7,014 nucleotides of DNA, from NCBI GenBank assembly GCA_000437595.1, contig FR899849.1, forward strand, positions 1-7,014. Direction: 5' to 3'. The notes under the pieces are model-generated. The model had not been told where the DNA came from and did not search any database. It worked only from the letters and a program-made list of their open reading frames with translations. Positions 1 to 5,659 of the stretch are shown piece after piece. The first letter of the stretch is position 1; every line of letters starts with the position of its first letter. Made by a program: the position numbers and the translations under genes. This stretch comes from Faecalibacterium sp. CAG:74. Lineage in GTDB: Bacteria; Bacillota; Clostridia; Christensenellales; Aristaeellaceae.

Positions 1-165
1 GAGGCAGCGCCTCTGGTAGGGTTTGGGGCAACGCCCCAACTGTTCCTCGTCAAACCTACTCAAAGGGAACAGTCAACAAAGGCGCAGGCAGCGAAGCGTC
101 CCTGCCAGTAAACTTTGGCGTCCTCAGACGCGCCCCCCAAGCTGCTTTTCCAACATCTATGCTGT

Positions 166-186
166 GTCGCGCCAGATGGGCGCGAC
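166..186. repeat. Perfect 8-bp GC-rich hairpin
   Basis: GTCGCGCC (166-173) and GGCGCGAC (179-186) are exact reverse complements around a 5-nt loop. No T-run follows on either strand, so it does not look like an intrinsic terminator. It is one of several hairpins in the upstream region. Confidence 0.6.
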
Positions 187-236
187 CGAACTGCTGGTCT
201 TGCGACCATAGCTGCTTTTTCCCGAACGCAGGGGTT

Positions 237-254
237 TCGCCTCTGCGGAGGCGA
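237..254. repeat. Perfect 7-bp hairpin with TGCG loop
   Basis: TCGCCTC (237-243) pairs exactly with GAGGCGA (248-254) around a 4-nt loop. It sits next to a second inverted repeat, CCAAAGG (255-261) with CCTTTGG (292-298), suggesting one composite repeat unit. Confidence 0.55.
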
Positions 255-330
255 CCAAAGGGCAATGGAAACAGACAAAGTCTGCGATCGTCCTTTGGAA
301 ACCTTCGGCGCGGTCGCTCCCATGTCTCTT

Positions 331-363
331 GATTTTTTCCGCGGCTGAAAAATCCCTTTTATT
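331..363. terminator. Possible weak hairpin terminator or leader hairpin
   Basis: GATTTTTT (331-338) pairs with GAAAAATC (347-354), including one G-T pair, around a loop with CCGCGG at 339-344. The sequence CCCTTTTATT follows. The stem is AT-rich and the T-run is short, so this would be a weak terminator at best. It lies just upstream of the possible -35 box of the first gene and could separate that transcript from upstream reads. Confidence 0.25.
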
Positions 364-365
364 AC

Positions 366-398
366 TTGACTTTTCATGCAGCAACCATTTTGTTTAAC
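366..398 (+). promoter_or_regulatory. Possible sigma-A-type promoter of the first gene
   Basis: TTGACT at 366-371 is a five-of-six match to the -35 consensus and lies about 60 bp before the first start codon. The -10 partner is poor: TTTAAC at 393-398 would need a 21-bp spacer, and nothing better lies at 16-18 bp. The region 366-430 is more AT-rich than its surroundings, as expected for a leader. The -35 call is therefore tentative and the exact start of transcription is unknown. Confidence 0.3.
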
Positions 399-430
399 CT
401 GAACGGTATTTTGAGAAGAGGAAAAACACC

Positions 431-1216
431 ATGAAACTTGATTTTGACCCCGGATTCGATATTACGCCGCTGTCGGTGGATGAGGGCTTCCGGCTGGGGG
501 CTGACTGCTTTGATAAAGGCACGGAGTTCCGCAAGCTCGACAGCGTCCGCAAGAGCCTTCGCGACCCGAATTGCGATGGGCCGGAAAACGTCTATGCCAT
601 CATGATGGACGTCGGGCGCAAGACGGACTTGCCCGCCATGCAGCAGCGGATGCTCCTCTATGGCGTCGTGACGTATGCCGCCGGGCAGTTGGGCGATGAA
701 CCCATCCGCAGTCAGGGGCATATTCATAAGGTTTCCGCGCATTGCGGGTGGTCTACGCCTGAGGTCTATGAGATTTGGACGGGCAAAGCTGTGATTTATA
801 TGCAGGAATCGGGGCAGGATGACCCCGGACGTTGCTTCGCGGTTGAGGCAGGCGCGGGCGATGTGGTGATTGTGCCGCCGGGGTGGGTTCATGCCACCAT
901 CAGCGCTGACCCCAAGCAGCCGCTGACTTTCGGCGCATGGTGCGACCGCGATTATGGCTTTGCGTACGCCGACGTCCGCCGTCATGGGGGCATTGCGTGG
1001 TTTCCGCTGCTGACGGCGGAGGGCAAACTTCGCTGGACACCCAATCCCGCTTATCATACCAGTCAGTTGACCATCAAGCCTCCGCGCGATTACAGCGATT
1101 TGGGGCTGGAAAAGGGCAAGTCGATTTACCGCCAGTTCGAGGAAGACCCGGATCGGTTCCTGTTTGTGTCCGACCCGGCGCGCGCGGCGAATATCTGGAA
1201 GAATTACATCCCGTAA
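431..1216 (+). CDS. Cupin-type glucose-6-phosphate isomerase
   Basis: The 261-residue product fits the metal-dependent cupin phosphoglucose isomerases (GPI family, Pfam PF06560), which interconvert glucose-6-phosphate and fructose-6-phosphate in the cytoplasm and are unrelated to the common Pgi fold. The cupin core is clear. GHIH at residues 96-99 supplies two His ligands (H97, H99), PEVYE at 110-114 supplies the Glu ligand (E111) and the following conserved Tyr (Y113), and VPPGWVH at 148-154 supplies the last His (H154). This order matches what I recall of the Pyrococcus enzyme. The protein is longer than the roughly 190-residue archaeal forms, with extra N- and C-terminal sequence. There is no signal peptide or membrane segment. 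The ATG has an AGAGG site (417-421) 9 nt upstream. It is the first gene of the run and its stop overlaps the ribosome binding site of the GH1 gene. A related cupin sugar isomerase with a different substrate cannot be excluded. Confidence 0.78.
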   Translation: MKLDFDPGFDITPLSVDEGFRLGADCFDKGTEFRKLDSVRKSLRDPNCDGPENVYAIMMDVGRKTDLPAMQQRMLLYGVVTYAAGQLGDEPIRSQGHIHKVSAHCGWSTPEVYEIWTGKAVIYMQESGQDDPGRCFAVEAGAGDVVIVPPGWVHATISADPKQPLTFGAWCDRDYGFAYADVRRHGGIAWFPLLTAEGKLRWTPNPAYHTSQLTIKPPRDYSDLGLEKGKSIYRQFEEDPDRFLFVSDPARAANIWKNYIP

Positions 1217-1234
1217 GGGAGAAAGGGCAAAAGT

Positions 1235-2596
1235 ATGCAGTTTCCGAAAGACTTCCTGTGGGGAACAGCAACGTCCTCCTATCAGATTGAGGGAGCAGCG
1301 AATGAAGACGGCAAGGGCAAATCCATCTGGGACGTATTCACGCACGTACCGGGCACGGTGAAAGACCGCTCGAACGGCGATGTAGCGATTGACCACTACC
1401 ATCGCTTCCGCGAGGACATCCGCCTGATGGCAAAGATGGGGATTCGCAACTACCGCTTCTCCATTTCGTGGGGGAGAATCCTCCCCGACGGCACGGGCGC
1501 GGTCAACGAAAAGGGACTTGCGTTCTATTCCGAGCTGGTGGACTGCCTGCTGGAAAACGGCATCCGCCCCTTCTGCACGCTCTATCACTGGGATTTACCC
1601 TATGCGCTGCACCTGCGCGGCGGATGGCTGAGTCCTGATATGCCGGAATGGTTCGCAAACTATACGACCATCGTCGCGGATGCGCTGGGCGACCGCGTGA
1701 AGGCCTTCATCACCATCAATGAGCCGCAGTGCATCATTGGTTCTGGGTACGCGCTGGGCGTTCACGCGCCGGGGCTGAAATGCTGCGCGGCGGACATCGT
1801 TCGCGCGGCGCATCACCTGATGCTGGCGCACGGCCGTGCGGTTCAGGTGCTTCGGGCGCACGTTCCCGGTGTTCGCGTCGGCTATGCCCCCTGCGGCGAC
1901 CCGTGCGTGCCGTATACGAATTCGCCGGAGGACATCGCCGCCGCCCGCAAGGAGTATTTCACCGTCCATATTGACGAGAAAGTCGGGCCTGCGTGGAATA
2001 TTGCGTGGTTCTCTGACCCGGTGATGCTGGGGCAGTACCCGGCGGATGGGCTGGTCGGCTACGAGCAGTACCTTCCCGACGGCTGGCAGGAGGACTTGAA
2101 GACCATCCATCAGCCGCTGGACTTCTACGGGCAGAACATCTATCAGGGGCAATGGTGGCGCAGGGGGGCGGACGGCAAGCCGGAGCATGTGCGCTACCCG
2201 GCGGGTCATCCGCATAACGCCTTGGAATGGCCCATCAATGAAGACGGGCTGTACTGGGGGCCGCGCTTCCTCTATGAGCGCTATCATACGCCGATTCTGA
2301 TTACCGAAAACGGCATGGATGCCCACGATGCGGTCAGTCTGGACGGCAAAGTGCATGACCCGAATCGGCAGGACTACATGCACCGCTATCTGCGTGCGCT
2401 GGGTCAGGCGGTAGCGGACGGTGTGCCGGTGCTGGGCTACTTCTATTGGAGCTTCTTCGATAATTTCGAGTGGGCGCATGGGTATCAGGAGCGCTTCGGT
2501 CTGGTTTATGTGAATTATCAGACGCAGGAGCGCATTTTGAAGGACAGCGCATACTGGTATCAGCAGGTTATGGCAACGAACGGAGAAAATTTGTAA
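1235..2596 (+). CDS. GH1 beta-glucosidase
   Basis: The 453-residue product has the full length and all landmarks of glycoside hydrolase family 1, a retaining (beta/alpha)8 barrel that removes beta-linked glucose (sometimes galactose, fucose or mannose) from the non-reducing end. The N-terminal signature FLWGTATSSYQIEG spans residues 7-20, with the substrate-binding Gln at Q17. YHWDLP lies at 117-122. The acid/base is E163 in the INEP motif and the nucleophile is E358 in ITENG. The +/-1 site segment FFDNFEWAHGY (407-417) carries E412 and W413, which are typical of enzymes acting on free sugars. The Ser/Lys/Tyr pattern of 6-phospho-beta-glucosidases is not seen there. It is cytoplasmic, with no signal peptide. 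An AAAGGG site (1222-1227) precedes the ATG by 7 nt, and the gap from the previous stop is 18 bp, so co-transcription is likely. The exact aglycone preference cannot be read from sequence. Confidence 0.9.
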   Translation: MQFPKDFLWGTATSSYQIEGAANEDGKGKSIWDVFTHVPGTVKDRSNGDVAIDHYHRFREDIRLMAKMGIRNYRFSISWGRILPDGTGAVNEKGLAFYSELVDCLLENGIRPFCTLYHWDLPYALHLRGGWLSPDMPEWFANYTTIVADALGDRVKAFITINEPQCIIGSGYALGVHAPGLKCCAADIVRAAHHLMLAHGRAVQVLRAHVPGVRVGYAPCGDPCVPYTNSPEDIAAARKEYFTVHIDEKVGPAWNIAWFSDPVMLGQYPADGLVGYEQYLPDGWQEDLKTIHQPLDFYGQNIYQGQWWRRGADGKPEHVRYPAGHPHNALEWPINEDGLYWGPRFLYERYHTPILITENGMDAHDAVSLDGKVHDPNRQDYMHRYLRALGQAVADGVPVLGYFYWSFFDNFEWAHGYQERFGLVYVNYQTQERILKDSAYWYQQVMATNGENL

Positions 2597-2613
2597 AAAA
2601 CGCGAAATTAAGC

Positions 2614-2629
2614 AGGAAGGACGATCCTT
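2614..2629 (+). promoter_or_regulatory. Ribosome binding site inside a small hairpin
   Basis: AGGAAGGA at 2614-2621 is a good Shine-Dalgarno site 8 nt before the GH130 ATG. Its second half, AAGGA (2617-2621), pairs perfectly with TCCTT (2625-2629) around a CGA loop, and that stem ends directly at the start codon. It could mildly limit initiation on GH130. A stem of 5 bp is short, so the effect may be small. Confidence 0.4.
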
Positions 2630-3661
2630 ATGAGCGAAATTAAGATAATTAATGGACAATCCCTGCCGAATATCCCGTGGCAGGAGCGCCCGGCTGACCT
2701 TGAAGAAGGTGCGGTGCTGTGGCGCTACACCGAAAACCCCGTCATGGGGCGCAATCCCACGCCGAAAATCGGGCGCATTTTCAACAGCGCGGTCGTGCCG
2801 TGGCAGGATGGGTATATCGCCGTGCTGCGCGGCGAGCAGGTCAATGGCGTGCCGCATGTGTATCTGGGACGCTCCAAGGACGGCATTCACTGGAATGTAG
2901 ACCGCGAGCGCGTGCAGTTCGTGGACGAAAACGGCGAGCCGTGGATGCCTAACTACGCCTATGACCCGCGTCTGGTGAAGGTGGAGGATACTTACTATAT
3001 CATCTGGTGTACGGACTTCCACGGCGCGGCTATCGGCATGGCGAAGACGAAGGACTTTAAGCATTTCACGCGCATGGAGAACCCGTTTATCCCCTATAAC
3101 CGCAATGCCGTGCTCCTCCCGCGAAAAATCGGCGGCATGTACAAGATGCTGTCGCGCCCGTCGGACTCCGCGCATACGCCGTTCGGGGACATCTTCCTCT
3201 CCGAAAGCCCCGACCTGATTTACTGGGGACGCCACCGGCATGTGATGAGCCGCGGCCCGATGTGGTGGGAAGCGGTGAAAATCGGCGCGGGCGCGTGTCC
3301 GATTGAGACGACCGAGGGCTGGCTGATGTTCTTCCACGGCGTCGCCAGCACCTGCAACGGTTTTGTGTACTCCATGGGCGGCGCGATTCTTGACCGGGAC
3401 GAGCCGTCGAAGGTGCTGTACCGGTGCGAGAATTATCTGCTGACGCCGGAAATGCCCTATGAAGTCAGCGGCTTCGTGCCGAATGTCGTCTTCCCCTGCG
3501 CGACAGTTCAGGATGCGGACACCGGGCGTATTGCCATCTATTACGGCTCGGCGGACACCTGCGTCGGGCTGGCGTTCGGGTATGTGGACGAGATTGTACA
3601 GTACATCAAGGACAACAGCGTCCTGAATCCCGACGACGGCGTGGCATTTGAGAAATTCTGA
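2630..3661 (+). CDS. GH130 beta-mannoside phosphorylase
   Basis: The 343-residue product belongs to glycoside hydrolase family 130, five-bladed propeller enzymes that use inorganic phosphate to split beta-mannosides and release alpha-mannose-1-phosphate. RIFNSAV (49-55) supplies N52 and S53, and VLRGEQ (65-70) supplies R67. YDPRL (111-115) carries the general acid D112. R158, K217 and H236 sit where the phosphate-binding residues of characterised members lie, at nearly constant offsets from memory. The length and the segments PSDSAHTPFGDIFLSESPD and GFVPNVVFPCA resemble subfamily 2, in particular the Bacteroides Man-beta-1,4-GlcNAc phosphorylase that acts on N-glycan cores. The other main option is a beta-1,4-mannooligosaccharide phosphorylase. 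There is no signal peptide, as expected for a cytoplasmic, energy-saving enzyme. It follows GH1 by 33 bp. Family assignment is strong; substrate assignment is inference. Confidence 0.88.
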   Translation: MSEIKIINGQSLPNIPWQERPADLEEGAVLWRYTENPVMGRNPTPKIGRIFNSAVVPWQDGYIAVLRGEQVNGVPHVYLGRSKDGIHWNVDRERVQFVDENGEPWMPNYAYDPRLVKVEDTYYIIWCTDFHGAAIGMAKTKDFKHFTRMENPFIPYNRNAVLLPRKIGGMYKMLSRPSDSAHTPFGDIFLSESPDLIYWGRHRHVMSRGPMWWEAVKIGAGACPIETTEGWLMFFHGVASTCNGFVYSMGGAILDRDEPSKVLYRCENYLLTPEMPYEVSGFVPNVVFPCATVQDADTGRIAIYYGSADTCVGLAFGYVDEIVQYIKDNSVLNPDDGVAFEKF

Positions 3662-3716
3662 TACCGCGGAGGAAGAACCTATGAATCCCTTTCGCCGCCC
3701 AACGTGCTGCTGATTT

Positions 3717-3877
3717 ATACTATTTCCAAATGAGAATGCGCCAAAATGCGAAGCGAATTTTTCATTCTGGCTAACGGGAGTGAAACGCAGCGTAGCAGCG
3801 CTACGCTAAGTGGAACGACCGGACGCCAGAATGGAAAAGGCGCGAGCAGATGGTGCAGGTGAATTCGGAAATAGTAT
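3717..3877. mobile_element. MITE-like 161-bp palindromic element
   Basis: The ends form terminal inverted repeats: ATACTATTTCCAAAT (3717-3731) against ATTCGGAAATAGTAT (3863-3877), 14 of 15 positions paired and the outer 11 perfect. The interior continues as nested arms: GCGCC/GGCGC (3738-3742 with 3839-3843), a 14-bp stem including CATTCTGGC/GCCAGAATG (3758-3771 with 3825-3838), CGG/CCG (3775-3777 with 3819-3821) and a perfect AGCGTAGC/GCTACGCT tip (3789-3796 with 3800-3807). TTATAC occurs at both borders (3715-3720 and 3877-3882). This may be a target duplication, although TA duplication as used by IS630-type elements is also compatible. No transposase is encoded, so it would be a non-autonomous element moved in trans. 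Removing one direct repeat plus the interior (162 bp, a multiple of three) rejoins the sulfatase-like reading frame. Confidence 0.65.
3789..3807. repeat. Perfect 8-bp hairpin tip of the element
   Basis: AGCGTAGC and GCTACGCT are exact reverse complements around the loop AGC. They form the apex of the long palindrome. The two arms of the element are almost equal in length around this point (80 and 78 bases once the 3-base loop is excluded), so the centre of symmetry is here. Confidence 0.65.
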
Positions 3878-3943
3878 TATACCGACCAGCAGCGCGGCGA
3901 ACGGCTTCGGTCACTATCCCGGCGGGTCTATCAGCAATGAAAA

Positions 3944-3950
3944 AGGAGAA
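3944..3950 (+). promoter_or_regulatory. Ribosome binding site that fixes the GH13 start
   Basis: AGGAGAA sits 6 nt before the ATG at 3957. The open frame extends 49 codons further upstream to a GTG at 3810 inside the palindromic element, but that GTG has no ribosome binding site, and the family's N-terminus (WWKEAVVYQVYPRSF) begins right after the ATG at 3957. The short start is therefore chosen. Confidence 0.85.
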
Positions 3951-3956
3951 TCAGTC

Positions 3957-5630
3957 ATGAAGGACGCATGGTGGAAGGAAGCCGTCGTCTATCAAGTCTA
4001 TCCGCGCAGCTTCATGGATGCAAACGGCGACGGCATCGGCGATTTGCAGGGCGTGACGTCGCGGCTGGACTACTTGCAGGAGCTGGGCATCAATGTGATT
4101 TGGCTGTCGCCTGTGTACCAGTCCCCGAACGTCGATAACGGCTATGACATCAGCGATTATCAGGCGATTCAGCCGGAATTCGGCACGATGGCGGACTTCG
4201 ATGAGCTGCTTAAACAGGCGCATCGGCGTGGCATTCGCATCGTGATGGACTTGGTTGTCAACCACTCGTCCGACCAGCATCCGTGGTTCGTGGAGAGTCG
4301 GAAGAGCAAGGATAACCCTTATCGCGACTACTACATCTGGCGCGAGCCGAAAGCGGACGGCAGTGCGCCGAACAATTGGGGGTCGTGCTTCGGCGGATCG
4401 GCGTGGCAGCTTGACCCGGAAACGAACATGTACTATCTGCACCTGTTCGCGCCGCAGCAGCCCGATTTGAACTGGAAGAATCCGAAACTGCGCGACGACG
4501 TGTACCGCATGATGACATGGTGGTGCGACAAGGGCGTGGACGGCTTCCGCATGGATGTCATAAGCATGATTTCTAAACCCGATGAAATGCCGGATGACCC
4601 GAACGCCCCCGTCGGCGGTTATGGAAACTTTGGCGCATACTGCATTCACGGTCCGCATGTGCATGAATACCTGAAGGAAATGAACGCGCGGGTGCTGTCC
4701 CGCTATGACCTGATGACCGTGGGCGAAACGGCGGGCGTGACCATCGAGGAAGCACAGAAGTACGCCGGAGAGGATTCGCATGAGCTGAGCATGGTCTTCC
4801 AGTTCGAGCATGTGGACGTCGCCGGAAAATACGGGGCGTGGCGCACGGAACAGATTCCGATGCTGTTCCTAAAAAAGGTGCTGAGCAAATGGCAGACGGA
4901 GCTGCACGGCAAGGCGTGGAACAGCCTTTTCCTCGGCAACCACGACCAGCCGCGCACCGTGTCCGCGTTCGGCGATGACCGCCCGCAGTGGCGCGTCCGC
5001 AGCGCGAAAATGCTGGCAACCTGCTTGCACATGATGGAGGGCACACCCTACATTTATCAGGGCGAAGAGCTGGGCATGACGAACTGCCCGTTCCAGTCGC
5101 TGGACGAGTTCCGGGATATTGACAGCCTGAACGGGTATCGCCGCTGGGTGACGGACGGGCCGCTCACGCACGACGAGTTCTTCCCCTACCTGCTGTTCAA
5201 GAGCCGCGACAATGCCCGCACGCCCATGCAGTGGGACGACAGCCCGAATGCTGGATTCACCCACGGCACGCCGTGGATCCGCGTCAATCCGAACTACACG
5301 GAGGTCAACGCGGCGGCGGCGATGGCTGACCCGGATTCAACGTTCTACTACTTCCAGAAGCTCATCCGCCTGCGCAAGGCACACCCTGTGATTGTGCATG
5401 GGCGCTATGAACTGCTGGAAAAGGACGACCCGGCACTGTTCATTTATACGCGCACGCTGGATGATGCGCAGCTGCTCGTAATGTGCAACTTCAAAGAGCA
5501 GAGGCGAGAATGGACAATGCCGGCGGGCTTCGCGGGCGCGCAGGTGCTGATTTCCAACACCGGGCGGACACAGCAGACGGAGCAGACCATCACTTTGCAG
5601 CCTTATGAAGCATTGGTGCTTCTGAAATAA
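3957..5630 (+). CDS. GH13 oligo-1,6-glucosidase (alpha-glucosidase)
   Basis: The 557-residue product is a GH13 enzyme of the oligo-1,6-glucosidase/alpha-glucosidase group (subfamily 31 type), of normal length. The calcium-binding loop DANGDGIGD lies at 21-29. Conserved region I (DLVVNH) is at 98-103 and QPDLNW at 168-173. Region II GFRMDV (196-201) carries the nucleophile D200, region III VGET (255-258) the acid/base E257, and NHD (328-330) the transition-state Asp D330. A C-terminal beta domain closes the chain. The residue after the nucleophile is V201, which in this group favours alpha-1,6 bonds (isomaltose, panose), whereas Ala or Thr favours alpha-1,4. The RLDRD motif of sucrose isomerases is missing. 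No signal peptide is present, so it should act on imported short saccharides in the cytoplasm. Trehalose-6-phosphate hydrolase is a less likely alternative. A 295-bp gap holding the sulfatase remnant and the palindromic element separates it from GH130, so it may have a separate transcript start. Confidence 0.88.
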   Translation: MKDAWWKEAVVYQVYPRSFMDANGDGIGDLQGVTSRLDYLQELGINVIWLSPVYQSPNVDNGYDISDYQAIQPEFGTMADFDELLKQAHRRGIRIVMDLVVNHSSDQHPWFVESRKSKDNPYRDYYIWREPKADGSAPNNWGSCFGGSAWQLDPETNMYYLHLFAPQQPDLNWKNPKLRDDVYRMMTWWCDKGVDGFRMDVISMISKPDEMPDDPNAPVGGYGNFGAYCIHGPHVHEYLKEMNARVLSRYDLMTVGETAGVTIEEAQKYAGEDSHELSMVFQFEHVDVAGKYGAWRTEQIPMLFLKKVLSKWQTELHGKAWNSLFLGNHDQPRTVSAFGDDRPQWRVRSAKMLATCLHMMEGTPYIYQGEELGMTNCPFQSLDEFRDIDSLNGYRRWVTDGPLTHDEFFPYLLFKSRDNARTPMQWDDSPNAGFTHGTPWIRVNPNYTEVNAAAAMADPDSTFYYFQKLIRLRKAHPVIVHGRYELLEKDDPALFIYTRTLDDAQLLVMCNFKEQRREWTMPAGFAGAQVLISNTGRTQQTEQTITLQPYEALVLLK

Positions 5631-5659
5631 CATTGACGGGATAGAAAGGGGAATTTCAG

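Larger units (their letters stand above)
1..365. other. Palindrome-rich non-coding stretch
   Basis: No credible gene is seen here: the short open frames on both strands lack ribosome binding sites and recognisable protein features. The stretch is dense in inverted repeats. Visible are GAGGC/GCCTC (1-13), TTGGGGC/GCCCCAA (23-39), a 9-bp bulged stem 16-25 with 51-59, CTGTTCC/GGAACAG (40-46 with 66-72), GCGTC/GACGC (118-131), GTCGCGCC/GGCGCGAC (166-186), TCGCCTC/GAGGCGA (237-254) and CCAAAGG/CCTTTGG (255-261 with 292-298). A direct repeat AGCTGCTTTT occurs at 140 and 210. Such density suggests extragenic repeats or remains of small mobile elements, or a structured RNA. The window edge cuts it at the left, so the full extent is unknown. 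Confidence 0.6.
3681..3938 (+). pseudogene. Sulfatase N-terminal remnant, interrupted
   Basis: A strong GGAGGAAG site (3668-3675) precedes ATG at 3681, but that frame stops after 10 codons (TGA 3711-3713). In the frame one base back, 3698-3718 reads P-N-V-L-L-I-Y. After the palindromic element, 3878-3895 reads Y-T-D-Q-Q-R in the same frame. Joined, PNVLLIYTDQQR is the classic start of type I sulfatases (PN-I/V-LLI-x-TDQQR, whose Asp binds calcium). Restoring one C in the CCC run at 3698-3700 would give MNPFRRPNVLLIYTDQQR directly from the ATG. Just downstream, 3897-3920 in a third frame reads AANGFGHY, which may be the next piece of the same protein after a small deletion; that part is weaker. 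The rest of the gene, including the C/S-x-P-x-R active site, is absent. The annotated span covers the remnant and the inserted element; the right border is approximate. Confidence 0.6.

Noticed and set aside
23..384. Small open frames of 60-105 codons on both strands at the left end
   Set aside because: Six overlapping frames compete, none has a ribosome binding site or recognisable protein, and the DNA is dominated by inverted repeats.
1..430. CRISPR array or retron-like RNA
   Set aside because: Repeats are inverted and not regularly spaced, and no Cas or reverse transcriptase gene is present in the window.
1235..2596. 6-phospho-beta-glucosidase function for the GH1 gene
   Set aside because: The DNFEWAHGY segment has E412 and W413 of free-sugar beta-glucosidases, and no PTS gene is nearby.
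1595..3337. A 580-codon open frame on the minus strand, plus others at 374-1588, 3951-4811 and 5603-6856
   Set aside because: They lie opposite well-identified enzymes, are rich in Arg, His, Val and Ala as expected from antisense of GC-biased codons, and show no domain or ribosome binding site.
3743..3762. Intrinsic terminator ending in TTTTT within the element
   Set aside because: The stem before the T-run is weak and AT-rich and its bases also belong to the larger palindrome, so a terminator is not supported beyond speculation.
3810..3956. A 49-codon N-terminal extension of the GH13 gene from GTG at 3810
   Set aside because: It begins inside the palindromic element without a ribosome binding site, and the family N-terminus starts right after the ATG at 3957, which has a good AGGAGAA site.
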